Shown here: one piece after another, positions 10,711 through 20,553 of the stretch | Layout of the letters: every line of letters begins with the position of its first letter | Position numbering within the stretch: the first letter of the stretch is position 1 | DNA from: Sycon ciliatum | Taxonomy: Eukaryota; Porifera; Calcarea; Leucosolenida; Sycettidae | NCBI RefSeq assembly: GCF_964019385.1 | Contig: NC_088653.1 | Coordinates: 10,632,869 to 10,696,868 of the forward strand | Direction: 5' to 3' | Length of the DNA stretch: 64,000 nucleotides | Made by a program: the position numbers and the translations under genes | Notes under the pieces: generated by a model | What the model was told of the DNA's origin: nothing | Database searches by the model: none | The model's input: the letters and a program-made list of their open reading frames with translations, nothing else

Positions 10711-11800
10711 ATTCACAAGTGCTGTGCACTACACTGTACACTGTACTAACGAATTGTTACTGCACATCAAGCTGAACATGCACTGCCCCATGTACTGGGT
10801 CTTTCCTTTTGCCCTTGCATGTTCACACGGAGGTGGTCTAGCAAATGAGATAAGAGTGTCGATACATGGCACCTGGGCGCGTACACGGATAGTGGACATT
10901 ATACTAATCTTCAAGTTATTCCGAACTTTCCAGAGTTGGACTTTTCACGCTGTGTTTGTGCAGTGGTTAACAGTTTTACCACACAGAGCACTATGGTCTG
11001 TGCATAAAGGTATGTACCGCTACCAGTCTACTGGACACCCGCACTGTCGTGCTACATGAATCACGTGGCACAAGTCCACAGACTTGTCACAGGCACATAA
11101 ATCCAGGCAGGGAAAGTGAGTATTGTGTTTGAGAAAGAAATTAATTATTTTATTTTAGGGCATGGAATATTCCCGCCTCATCTTTGCTGCAACAATGAGT
11201 CCACAACTGACAAGTGAGAAACAACAAACAGCTTCTGGATCGAAAATGTTCAGATCCTTTAGTGTTGAGAGCCTTGAATGAAAGAGCCGGGCCCGTGGTT
11301 CAAATATTCGGCTCTCTTCTCCAATTGAGCAACGTCCGAAATAAGCTATGTCCGTACCAAAATTGTCTATGCCCAAAGGAGCCCAAGATTTTCGGAAACA
11401 TTCAGAGAACTCGCATCTATCTTCTCCATCTCCAGACTTTGCTCTCCAGAGATCTGATAATTGAATCTGCCTGGTCGGCATTAGCTGCTTCTTCTTTGTT
11501 TGTCGCAGAAACAGCAGCGCACACTTCTGCCTGGCCTGTGCAGCCACTTCTCCAGTAGATTACCAAGGTTTTCAGCCCGAGACCGAATACATGGAGGTCA
11601 GGCATGGTTCCATCCTCACTCACGAGATATATCTTCGAGGCCGCTCATAACACCCTAGTACGTACTATCGGTCGCCAATTCATTTGATGTAGCATTAGCA
11701 CAATTGCTTTAAAACACTCTTTTGACCAATTTTTTAGCTGCATACTATGATATTGTGGAGAGCGTGTTGCTTAAAATCACCTTTCCTCAAATCTCCTCAC
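10711..11800. other. No gene recognised
   Basis: Intronic DNA without a supported exon. Opposed open frames of 110-130 codons at 11155-11558 overlap on the two strands and resemble no family I know. Confidence 0.45.
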
Positions 11801-11807
11801 CACAAAT

Positions 11808-11826
11808 ATATATATATATATATATA
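11808..11826. repeat. TA microsatellite bordering PLE-3
   Basis: An (AT)n tract immediately before the inverted PLE-3 copy. A matching tract lies at 13018-13040 after the element. Confidence 0.85.
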
Positions 11827-11829
11827 CAC

Positions 11830-12215
11830 ACAACAACAAGGTTGTCAGTTTCATAACACTAAAAGCTTTTCACCCATTTTCATCAGTAGATACATGGGAA
11901 TGAGCAAGAACGAAAACGAAGCCAGAATTTATACTGGGGGTAGAGAATCAGCAAGAATATTCTTACGCGCCTCAAGTTCACACTACACTACCATAAGAAT
12001 GTATGGAGCAGTGGAAAAATGCGGGAAACAACACATGAGGGGAATGCAGTACCAGAACAAACACGTGATAAAGTTGTCAGTCCGGTTGCAGCTTGAACAG
12101 CCGCAGCACCTTGATGTGCTTCTTTTGTCGACACAGCTCTGGCCTCAAACTGCGAATGTACAGCGCCTCCAGTGTGAATCTGTGCGCGCTGTTCTTCTGC
12201 ACAACTTGAACCTGC
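11830..12215 (-). mobile_element. Inverted 3' copy of PLE-3
   Basis: Nearly exact reverse complement of about 12625-12990, carrying the end of the nuclease (reading back from the LEALYIRSLRPELC region) and the 3' tail. It meets the plus-strand element at about 12215-12230. This repeats the head-to-head geometry of PLE-1. Confidence 0.9.
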
Positions 12216-12234
12216 AACGCGTATTATCACAAAA

Positions 12235-12735
12235 TTGCCGTGGAAAGGGCAAAATTGCATTGCCTTCCGCAAAAAGATTAAAGCTGCAATTTTGAACTGC
12301 TATCCTACAGTATCCCCCATTGTAATTTATACAACCAGGCCCGCATTCAGGTCTATCGCGAAGGATGTTTCACCAACTCTTGAAAATAGTAATTTTATTT
12401 ATAAGTATGCGTGTCGCTGTGAGCGAACGTACGTTGGTGAGACATGTCAGCGATTTTCGGAAAGGATCAAGCAGCATATCCTAGACAAGCTGTACAAGAA
12501 GCCGCCTGACAAACGTGTGGCAACAAGTGATAGCGCCATCACAAAGCATTTGCAGGCGCAACCTGAATGCATCCCGCAAGAACGCAACAGCAGCTTCAGT
12601 GTCATCACACCAGCCCGGAACAGCGCGCACAGATTCACACTGGAGGCGCTGTACATTCGCAGTTTGAGGCCAGAGCTGTGTCGACAAAAGAAGCACATCA
12701 AGGTGCTGCGGCTGTTCAAGCTGCAACCGGACTGA
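12235..12735 (+). CDS. GIY-YIG endonuclease domain of PLE-3 (fragment)
   Basis: An open frame of about 166 codons covering the Penelope nuclease without interruption. It shows the Cys-containing GIY-YIG core YKYACRCERTYVGET, then QRFSERIKQH, a SAITKHL segment, and the C-terminal TLEALYIRSLRPELC with the expected catalytic Glu and an RQKKHIKVLRL tail. The Met used by the frame is arbitrary: in a complete element this region is the C-terminus of a larger RT-nuclease protein. The domain looks intact but has no RT attached, so it is a fragment. Confidence 0.8.
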   Translation: MPWKGQNCIAFRKKIKAAILNCYPTVSPIVIYTTRPAFRSIAKDVSPTLENSNFIYKYACRCERTYVGETCQRFSERIKQHILDKLYKKPPDKRVATSDSAITKHLQAQPECIPQERNSSFSVITPARNSAHRFTLEALYIRSLRPELCRQKKHIKVLRLFKLQPD

Positions 12736-12922
12736 CAACTTTATCACGTGTTTGTTCTGGTACTGCATTCCCCTCATGTGTTGTTTCCCGCATTTTTCCA
12801 CTGCTCCATACATTCTTATGGTAGTGTAGTGTGAACTTGAGGCGCGTAAGAATATTCTTGCTGATTCTCTACCCCCAGTATAAATTCTGGCTTCGTTTTC
12901 GTTCTTGCTCATTCCCATGTAT

Positions 12923-12953
12923 CTACTGATGAAAATGGGTGAAAAGCTTTTAG
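12923..12953 (+). ncRNA. Hammerhead-like motif in PLE-3 3' region
   Basis: CTA (12923-12925), CTGATGA (12926-12932), 8 nt, GAAA (12941-12944), a loop-less AAG/CTT helix III, U, then TAG pairing with CTA. Helix II is at most one pair. An inverted copy lies at about 11860-11890. Weak, but the order matches the other two Penelope families. Confidence 0.35.
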
Positions 12954-13017
12954 TGTTATGAAACTGACAACCTTGTTGTTGTGTGTATACAAATTTTGTT
13001 CGCCTACGTCTCTATTT

Positions 13018-13040
13018 AAATATATATATAATATATATAT
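13018..13040. repeat. TA tract between PLE-3 and the 237-bp satellite
   Basis: Imperfect (TA)n directly before the first satellite unit; another TA tract follows the last partial unit at 14499-14515. Confidence 0.85.
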
Positions 13041-13047
13041 ACCCAAT

Positions 13048-13095
13048 GCTGTAGACAGCAAGCTGTTTCGGCCATGAAGGCCTCATCAGTACAGC
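13048..13095 (-). ncRNA. Type I hammerhead ribozyme, unit 1
   Basis: Minus strand 5' to 3': GCTGTA (helix I), CTGATGA, GGCC-TTCAT-GGCC (helix II), GAAA, then CAG-CTTG-CTG with the closing A-U pair (4-bp helix III), C17, and TACAGC closing helix I over 6 bp. All invariant core positions are present and the predicted cut follows GUC. The short helix III suggests best activity in multimeric RNA. Confidence 0.88.
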
Positions 13096-13284
13096 TACGA
13101 GCTAAATAGGCCGAGTTACCAGCCATGGTGCAAAGGAGGCACCACAGACATTAAGGTAGCTCGTCGCTCTAGCGCCAGAGTGCTCAAACTACAAAAAGTA
13201 GCGGGCATTGCGCGATGCAGCAGCACTAGAGCAGCCTACTGAGAGTGCTCAACAAGGCGAAAGCCGAGGAGCGTGATACCCAAT

Positions 13285-13332
13285 GCTGTAGACAGCAAGC
13301 TGTTTCGGCCATGAAGGCCTCATCAGTACAGC
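13285..13332 (-). ncRNA. Type I hammerhead ribozyme, unit 2
   Basis: Identical over the motif to unit 1; complete core and all three helices. Confidence 0.88.
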
Positions 13333-13521
13333 TACGAGCTAAATAGGCCGAGTTACCAGCCATGGTGCAAAGGAGGCACCACAGACATTAAGGTAGCTCG
13401 TCGCTCTAGCGCCAGAGTGCTCAAACTACAAAAAGTAGCGGGCATTGCGCGATGCAGCAGCACTAGAGCAGCCTACTGAGAGTGCTCAACAAGGCGAAAG
13501 CCGAGGAGCGTGATACCCAAT

Positions 13522-13569
13522 GCTGTAGACAGCAAGCTGTTTCGGCCATGAAGGCCTCATCAGTACAGC
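13522..13569 (-). ncRNA. Type I hammerhead ribozyme, unit 3
   Basis: Identical over the motif to unit 1; complete core and all three helices. Confidence 0.88.
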
Positions 13570-13758
13570 TACGAGCTAAATAGGCCGAGTTACCAGCCAT
13601 GGTGCAAAGGAGGCACCACAGACATTAAGGTAGCTCGTCGCTCTAGCGCCAGAGTGCTCAAACTACAAAAAGTAGCGGGCATTGCGCGATGCAGCAGCAC
13701 TAGAGCAGCCTACTGAGAGTGCTCAACAAGGCGAAAGCCGAGGAGCGTGATACCCAAT

Positions 13759-13806
13759 GCTGTAGACAGCAAGCTGTTTCGGCCATGAAGGCCTCATCAG
13801 TACAGC
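13759..13806 (-). ncRNA. Type I hammerhead ribozyme, unit 4
   Basis: Identical over the motif to unit 1. The unit carries other changes outside the ribozyme. Confidence 0.88.
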
Positions 13807-13995
13807 TACGAGCTAAATAGGCCGAGTTACCAGCCATGGTGCAAAGGAGGCACCACTGACATTAAGGTAGCTCGTCGCTCTAGCGCCAGAGTGCTCAACC
13901 TACAAAAAGTAGCGGGCATTGCGCGATGCAGCAGCACTAGAGCAGCCTACTGAGAGTGCTCAACAAGGCGAAAGCCGAGGAGCGTGATACCCAAT

Positions 13996-14043
13996 GCCGT
14001 AGACAGCAAGCTGTTTCGGCCATGAAGGCCTCATCAGTACAGC
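13996..14043 (-). ncRNA. Type I hammerhead ribozyme, unit 5, helix I wobble
   Basis: One change in the 3' strand of helix I (TACAGC becomes TACGGC on the minus strand) turns an A-U pair into G-U, so pairing is kept. Core intact. Confidence 0.85.
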
Positions 14044-14232
14044 TACGAGCTAAATAGGCCGAGTTACCAGCCATGGTGCAAAGGAGGCACCACAGACATT
14101 AAGGTAGCTCGTCGCTCTAGCGCCAGAGTGCTCAAACTACAAAAAGTAGCGGGCATTGCGCGATGCTGCAGCACTAGAGCAGCCTACTGAGAGTGCTCAA
14201 CAAGGCGAAAGCCGAGGAGCGTGATACCCAAT

Positions 14233-14280
14233 GCTGTACACAGCAAGCTGTTTCGGCCATGAAGGCCTCATCAGTACAGC
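14233..14280 (-). ncRNA. Hammerhead, unit 6, probably inactive (C17 to G)
   Basis: The nucleotide at the cleavage position is G instead of C on the minus strand (GTG before TACAGC instead of GTC). Hammerheads require A, C or U there, so this unit should not cut itself. Confidence 0.8.
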
Positions 14281-14469
14281 TACGAGCTAAATAGGCCGAG
14301 TTACCAGCCATGGTGCAAAGGAGGCACCACAGACATTAAGGTAGCTCGTCGCTCTAGCGCCAGAGTGCTCAAACTACAAAAAGTAGCGGGCAATCCGCGA
14401 TGCAGCAGCACTAGAGCAGCCTACTGAGAGTGCTCAACAAGGCGAAAGCCGAGGAGCGTGATACCCAAT

Positions 14470-14498
14470 GCTGTAGACAGCAAGCTGTTTTGGCCATG
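14470..14498 (-). ncRNA. Truncated hammerhead, partial unit 7
   Basis: Only the 3' half of the ribozyme (part of helix II, GAAA with one change, helix III) remains; CTGATGA is absent because the array ends in a TA repeat. Confidence 0.8.
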
Positions 14499-14549
14499 TA
14501 TATATATATATATATGTGCGTTTCCCATCTCTTGTTGTTGCAAATACAG

Positions 14550-14776
14550 ACCAGCCGTTCACTGTCATGATCATTGCGACCTTCCGCGACGAGATCAAGA
14601 GAGAGGATCATGAAAAACTTGCTGCAAAGCTTAACACAAGTTGTCGTAGTGTCAAGGAGGAGTTTGGTGATAAACTCCGCTTTCGAGGACGCTTTGCTAT
14701 CAATGCCACCGTCAATGACGCAAGCTTCGAAAGCCTGAGAGAAAGACTTTCTGAGGTTTGCAAAGATATCCTGAGC
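14550..14776 (+). CDS. ROCO-family gene, ROC domain exon 2
   Basis: Second half of the ROC domain. The sequence TVMIIATFRDEI matches the G4 strand and the THxD-type motif in ROC proteins (here TFRDE), followed by helices and FRGRFAINATVND, equivalent to the last strand, then a Leu-rich helix (ESLRERLSEVCKDIL). The acceptor is CAAATACAG and the exon starts with two bases that complete the codon left open by exon 7996-8377. It ends in phase 0 at a strong GTAAGT donor. The acceptor lies only 51 bp after the hammerhead satellite and 34 bp after its bordering TA repeat. Confidence 0.85.
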
Positions 14777-14854
14777 GTAAGTAAAACTGTAAACCATGTT
14801 TCAATTACAACTAGTGGAGAAACTAGGAGATAGTAAAGGGATCAGGAAAGATAA

Positions 14855-15060
14855 AGTCTGGTAGGGAGAGGTATAGATGGAAAGATGGAGAGAAAGAGGG
14901 AGAGATATAAAGAGATAGATAATGAGAACGAGAAAGAGAAAGAGAAAAGAGCACAAGAGAAGAGAATGAGAGAAAGAGAGGCAGAAAGAGACGAAGAGAA
15001 AGATGGACAGAACGATGGAGAGAAAGAGTTAGGGAGACAGAGAGTGAGATTTTGAGTTAA
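14855..15060. repeat. Polypurine GA-rich repeat
   Basis: Imperfect GAGAAAGA/GGGAGAGA repeats in the intron downstream of the ROC exon. Confidence 0.85.
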
Positions 15061-15656
15061 AGATAGACGGAGATAGAACTGCAATGCACACCAGTGCATT
15101 AGACAGAGTTTATAATAATTTTTGGTGATCCGCACTTGCACCTCTCCCGTTAATTGTGGATTTGGTTATGAAAGAACTATTCATACTGGAAAGCAACCTT
15201 ATACGATGTTCCAAGAATGACCTTTACAAAATAATGTGCGGCATAGAAAGTGGCAAGCTGCAGGGATAGTGCCTGGATCATGGCCTGCCGAAGGGAAAAT
15301 ATGGATCAGCGATTTTTGGTCCAAGACCACGTGGCTGTGAGTCTGATCTACTCAGCCACCAGGACAAGGTCCTAGGGGTCTGGTGATTTTTTCTCTTCTT
15401 AGGCAGTTCACTTCCCCGACTCATACTTTGAATTATCTAATTATCCATGAGCACTCGGCCGAAGGCCAGAGATAGGCACCCACCGAGCTAGAATCCAGCA
15501 GCCAAAGGTGGGGCCATGCATCATACGGATATTAAATGATGGTAGGTAAACAACAAAGAGAAACACACAACCCTTTTCTAAATATCGATCATAGGAAACA
15601 TGAGAGGGTTTGGAGGAAAATAGGACCGAAAGAACTCCACCACCCACCCCAGAGCA
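15061..15656. other. No gene recognised
   Basis: Intronic DNA with no supported feature. Confidence 0.45.
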
Positions 15657-16125
15657 TTACAAAGAAAGGACCTTACGCAGGATAGCTGCCGAGCCAAGGA
15701 GAGCATTCTTTTGCCATTCAGATACAAAGCAGTAGCTGGTGATACCGATGGTGTCAAGGTATCCTGCCAACTGTTTGGAAACATGCCCTAAGTCCCAACT
15801 ACCACAGGAACAATCTGAGTCTCAACTTGCCATAGGCGATGGATTTCGCGAACAAAAAGTTGATACTTGGCACGTTTCTCAACGTCCTTTTCAGCAACGC
15901 GTGGATCACCAGGTACAGCAATGTCAATGATCAGGGCCTTCTTGGCAGATCCATCAACCAGAACAATATCAGGCCGTCGGTGCTTAGTGAAGTGATCGCA
16001 CCGGATGGTTAAATCCCACAGAATCTTGATCTTCTTGTCCTGCGGAGAGATTTTGGCATCTGAAGTATCTCTATCTTCAGGCACATTATCCTCGGGCGCA
16101 GGATGCTCTTGTGGCATTGCATTGG
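15657..16125 (-). pseudogene. C-terminal domain of a LINE-like protein (restriction-like endonuclease pattern)
   Basis: Minus strand reads IRCDHFTKHRRPDIVLVD, then KKALIIDIAVPGDPRVAEKD, then a helix and IVPVVVGT. The arrangement Arg-Pro-Asp followed by a downstream Asp on a strand resembles the PD-(D/E)XK-type domain found at the C-terminus of some LINE proteins. A frameshift at about 15785 leads to a downstream tail with a SEWQKNALLGSAAILRKVL pattern, ending near 15657. It abuts an unrelated, oppositely oriented LINE at about 16160. Family assignment is tentative. Confidence 0.5.
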
Positions 16126-16159
16126 TGTTGGTATGCTCAAGGACTTTTCTATACCCGTG

Positions 16160-17205
16160 GTATGTGCAAACGTGCACTACTCCTACTCGATGACTGGAAA
16201 TACTCTGCCGCACTATTAGACTTCAGCGGAGCATTTGGTACCATTGTCTGTGAGAAGGCGTTGGCGCGGTTTTCAGACTCTGGAGCTGCCACTGATGTCG
16301 TTGCCACTCTGATCTCGGACACGACGATGAGAGTGAAGCTCAGTTCTCATTTGGGCAAAGCATTTGCTACAAATATCGGAGTAATGCAAGGGATCCGCTC
16401 TCTCCCATCATGTACAATGTGTATGCTGAGGGAGCCATGCGCCACCTTGATCCTATGCTATCGCACTTATCTTTACCAGCACCAACCACCCAATATGCAG
16501 ACGACACAACAATCCATGACACGAAGAGGCGAGAAGTCGAGGAGATGGTGGAGAAATCAAGTGAAAAATTCAATGGTGGTAACCTAATATTAAATATTCA
16601 GAACTACAGTAAGTAAAGCCGACTCCTCTTGGCGATCTGTCAAGCTGCTTGACTCTTTGTTAGGGTCCGCAAAGGATATTCAGGCAAGAATAGGTGCTGC
16701 AAATAGAGCGTTTGGCTCGATTTCATGGAAGCCGCATAAACTGAGCTCCAGACTATGTATGTTCTCTGCCCTCATTCTGCCTATCCTGTTGTATAACTGG
16801 GGACTGTGGGCACTGACACAGCAACTCAGTACTCGGCTGGATGCGTGTCACCGAAGAAAATTGCGGTACCTGCTTGGTGCTGTGTACCCTCACCACATGT
16901 CAATTGTTACGGTGTACTCCTCAACGCGACAAGACCCAGTCAGCACTACTTGTCGCAGACGGTGGCTGCTCTGGCTGGGCCATGTTGTTCGCGATGGACA
17001 TAACTCAGCGTCCTACCAAGCACTGGAGATGGCAATTAATACCCGGTACATCAAGCGCCCACGTGGCCGACCCCATCTCAGATGGATTGACAATATTAAA
17101 TATGATCTAAAGCACGCCAATATTGATATTTCTGACTGTTTTGAACTGGCTCTAGACAAGGAAAAATGGCTGATGCTTGTGGAAAAATGTGCTGCGCTTG
17201 CGTAG
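16160..17205 (+). pseudogene. LINE A: reverse transcriptase and C-terminal region, frameshifted
   Basis: A 5'-truncated non-LTR retrotransposon. The first part reads SAALLDFSGAFGTIV (RT motif A) and AFATNIGVMQG (motif B region). After a frameshift near 16400, TQYADDTTIHD supplies the YADD catalytic motif. After a further break the frame 16657-17205 gives a typical LINE C-terminus: PILLYNWGLWALT, a Cys-His-rich segment, RRWLLWLGHVVRDG and GRPHLRWIDNI. Three segments in different frames, so inactive. RTE- or CR1-like by pattern only. Confidence 0.75.
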
Positions 17206-17605
17206 TTGTTCTTACTGTGGTGTTTCATTGTTCATCTTTTGTTTATGGCATAATGCCTTTTGTTTGATCATCTCACATGCGGGAAACTCGCAGTTGCAAC
17301 AAAATTCTATTTCACCATACTTTTATGGAAGCTCTTCCCTTTTCAGGAGGATAATACCCTTCCTCCATTACACAAAGATGTGTGCTGCTGAAGAGCGGTT
17401 GCACTTTCTGGTGCTCCGCTCTCTTGGTGCACATCGATAGCACAGAAAGTAATGGCAACCTTCTGTGCTTGTTTTACTATTGCCAAAGACTGTGGATTAG
17501 TGGACGAGCGGTGCTCTGGTGTTTGTTTTGTTTCATGAAGAAAGTTTTGAGGAAGCCGGTCCATGAAATGGTCAGCAAAGGAGTTGGAGGAAACCAACAA
17601 AAAAA
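17206..17605. other. LINE A 3' region or spacer
   Basis: No coding pattern; lies between the end of LINE A and the endonuclease start of LINE B. Confidence 0.4.
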
Positions 17606-17641
17606 GGGACGGAAAAGCTCACGAGCGTATCAGTTTGGGAC

Positions 17642-18258
17642 ATGAATGTCCGAACTCTGCGAGAGCTGGGCAAGCTAGATATTTTGCTGAAGGAAATGGA
17701 ACGACTCAAGCTGGATGTTCTTGGTCTGTGTAAAACGCGTTGGAGCGGAGAAGGCCATTTCACCACCGGTGACAAGTTGGTAATTTCAATCGGCTCGCCG
17801 AACGGTGGATATGGCGGAGTGGCTATCGTTCTGAGCGCAGCGGTGAAGAACAGCTTATCATCATATACTCCAGTATCAAATCGTCTCTTGGTGGTGCGCA
17901 TACAGGCAACTCCTGTCCCTATTACCATCATTCAAGTGTACGCACCGACCTCGTCATGCTCGGCAGAGGAAATAGATGATTTCTATGAAAAATTGCAAGC
18001 TGTCATGGACGCCATGAAGAGTCGTCAGGTATGTGTGTTCATGGGCGATTTCAACGCCAAGTTGGGAGTTGGGAGAGACTTTGAAAGCGGTGTTTGTGAC
18101 TATGGCCTTGGACAGCGCAATGAACGTGGGGACATGCTGGCAGAGTTCTGTAGGATTAATGGCTTGGTCATTTGTAACACAGCTTTTCAGCATAATCTGC
18201 GCAGCCGCTACACATGGATATCCCCCGATGGTCGCACCCGTAATCTAATCGACTACTG
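17642..18258 (+). pseudogene. LINE B apurinic-type endonuclease
   Basis: A 205-codon open segment with the endonuclease/exonuclease/phosphatase fold of APE-type LINEs: NVRTL at the start, a DVLGLCKTRWSGEG segment, GGYGGVAIVLS, ITIIQVYAPTS, VCVFMGDFNAKLG (metal and catalytic Asp/Asn) and YTWISPDGRTRNLIDY. It nicks target DNA for priming. The coding frame may begin upstream of the Met. The frame breaks right after IDY, where TGA appears and the downstream sequence continues in another frame. A C-terminal SDH box equivalent is replaced by GHHLV. Confidence 0.8.
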
Positions 18259-20532
18259 ATGATCAGCAAGTCGTGGTTCTCAAGTGTGCTGGATTCCAGA
18301 GCTCGCCCTGGTGCTGAATGTGACACTGGTCACCATCTAGTTACATTGAAGTGACGCACCAAGCATTTGCGTAAGGTTCGCTGCAAGTCTATGGCTGTGC
18401 GACCGTTCGACGTGGCGAGACTGCGGAATCCTGACATCTCGGAAAAGTATTCAGTGGCGACTGAGAATCGTTTCAGCTTGCTGCATGACCAGTACAATGA
18501 GGAATGCACACCAGATGAGTTGTGGGATCAGATTCAAGCGGTAGTTATGGAGGTTGCGGAGGAAGTAGTTGGGCGCAGAGGAAGGAAAAAGCCTCCCAAG
18601 CCCTAGATCAGTGAGGAGGTGATAGCTCTGGCAGAAGGAAAGCGTATAGCCAGATGCACCGGTAAGGACCAAGAATACAAGGATCTGAAACTAGAAGTGC
18701 GCCGAAGGATTCGCTGTGACAGGAGAAAGTGGTTAGAGGATAAATGTAAACACATTGAATCTTCTGGGAGGAACCATGATGTCCGAGAGTTATTCAACAC
18801 CATTAAATCCATTAACAAATCATCATTCCGGCCAAATCAAGCATGTATCAATGCTGCTGATGGCACGACCCTGACGGAGAAGGAAGATGTATTGCTGCGG
18901 TGGTGTGAATATGGGCAGCAGCTATTTTGGCAGCTGTCAGGAGATCAAGGGTGTGCGGCCTCGGCGGAGAATGATGCGGAGGAGCTTCCATCGCCACTGA
19001 TTACCCCTGAGCCTGTGCTTCTCTTGGCTGAGGTTGAGCGAGCCATATTGTCCTTGAAGAAGAGGAAAGCCCCTGGACTAAATGGGATCGTGGCGGAACT
19101 GATTCAGCATGCATCCTCAGTTTGTGTTCTATTCCTACATATACTTTGTTTGGAGATTTGGAAAACAGGGAGATTGCCAAAAGCGTGGAAACATTAATAA
19201 ATCGTCGTGCTACCCAAAGCTGGATCAGCTAAGGAGTGTTCCAACTATCGGATCATTGTTCTGATGCCACATGCAAGCAAGATCCTTCTGACAATTATCT
19301 TGAATCGTATGAAAAAGAAGATAGAGGCTGAGTTACCAGATGAGCAGACTGGTTTTCGAGCTGGTCGCAGTACTGTAGATATGCTCTGTGTTCTGCAAAT
19401 CATTATCGAAAAATCTCTTGAATGGCAGAATCCTGTATCCATTGTATTTATCGATTATCGTAAAGCCTTTGACACAGTTAACCACTTACATCTTTTCGGT
19501 TGCCTTTTGGATTTTGGTTTCTTTCGCCATATAGTTTGTTTGCTCCAGAATCTTTACACGGGGATGAGCGGAGTTGTCCGATGGAATGGCTCGCATTCGC
19601 TAGAGTTCGCCATCAAGAAGGGTGTTGGGCAGGACTGTATTTTGTCCCCACATCTATTTAGCCTGTACACTGAGAGTGTTATGCGTGTTGCTGATGTGGA
19701 CAGTATCGGTGTGAGCATCGGAGGACGCCAGCTGTCGAACCTACGATATGCAGATGACACGGGATTGTGTGCACATCCATCAGAAGTGTCTACCCTCACC
19801 AATGCTGTAAATAACGCTGGAAGAGAGAAGGGCCTGGCACTGAATCTGTCCATAACCAAGATCATGCATATCGGAACTTGTACTGCTGGTGCAAACGATA
19901 CTGCTTCAACGCCACTTGTGGTCGATGGAGAACGAATTGCAGAGGTGAGCAGTTTCAAGTATCTGGGATCCTGGAAGACAACAAACGGTGATTGCAGCCT
20001 CGATACTCCATAAAGAATTGCCATGGCGAAAGAGCGGATGCTGCAGTTAGTTGACATCTTGAAAGACCACAACATCTCCAGACAACTGAAAATCCGGATA
20101 ATGCATGCCCTTGTGAGGTCTGTCCTGCTGTATGGAGCTGAGAGTTGGACTCTCCGGAAGACAGATGAACGATGAATACAGGCAGCAGAAATGTGGTGCT
20201 ACTGACGTTTGCTCAGAGTATCCTGGATGGAGAAGCGCACAAATGAAAGTATCCTGGTGGAGTTGGGAGTACAGAGACAGCTGCTAGCCAGGGTCAAGAT
20301 ACGCAAACTGACCTATTTCGGGCACACATGCCGCCCATCTGCCTGTGAGCTTGTACGTGACGTGATGTTTGTTGTCGTGGACGGTAAGAGAAAGCGTGGT
20401 CGTCCGAAGATTTCCTTTGCTGACAATATCGTTTCGTGGACTGGTTTGTCTCTGCATGAGAATTGCCAATTGGCATATGACAGAGATGCCTGGCAGTCAC
20501 ACTGTGCATCTACTGCTTACACAGCTGCATAA
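18259..20532 (+). pseudogene. LINE B reverse transcriptase and C-terminus with several stops
   Basis: Continues LINE B in a second frame with stops near 18604, 19195-19200, 20011, 20173 and 20203. RT motifs are clear: VVLPKAG, a FRAGRSTVDML segment, VSIVFIDYRKAFDTVNH (motif A), GVGQDCILSPHLFSLY (motif B) and NLRYADDTGLC (YADD). After the RT come SVLLYGAESWTL, a GHTCRPSACELVRDVM region and KRGRPKISFADN, the usual C-terminal pattern of RTE/CR1-like LINEs, ending near 20530. The ancestral frame is long and nearly continuous but now dead. Confidence 0.85.
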
Positions 20533-20553
20533 TGTCGTTTATTATTTTTGTTT

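Larger units (their letters stand above)
12230..12990 (+). mobile_element. Penelope-like element PLE-3, 5' truncated
   Basis: Plus-strand 3' portion of a Penelope-like element: the linker starting at an LPWKG-like motif, the GIY-YIG nuclease and a 3' tail ending before a TA-rich tract. RT is absent. Confidence 0.85.
13041..14498. repeat. 237-bp hammerhead-bearing satellite, 6.15 copies
   Basis: Units start at 13041, 13278, 13515, 13752, 13989 and 14226, each exactly 237 bp, followed by a 36-bp partial unit from 14463. Units are nearly identical, with single-base changes. Each full unit encodes a type I hammerhead on the minus strand. The array is bordered by TA repeats on both sides and lies in the intron just before the ROC exon at 14550. 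A tandem array of 200-400 bp units with one hammerhead each resembles metazoan retrozymes, non-autonomous elements thought to be processed to circular RNA. Confidence 0.95.

Noticed and set aside
11155-11558. Gene in the 110-130 codon frames on both strands
   Set aside because: The two frames are antisense shadows of each other, with no splice borders or recognisable motif.
13041-14498. CRISPR-like array of regular repeats
   Set aside because: Whole 237-bp units are identical with no unique spacers; this is a eukaryotic satellite with ribozymes.
18245-18270. Hammerhead core CTGATGA near 18257
   Set aside because: No GAAA or pairing strands at the right distances; it lies in LINE coding sequence.
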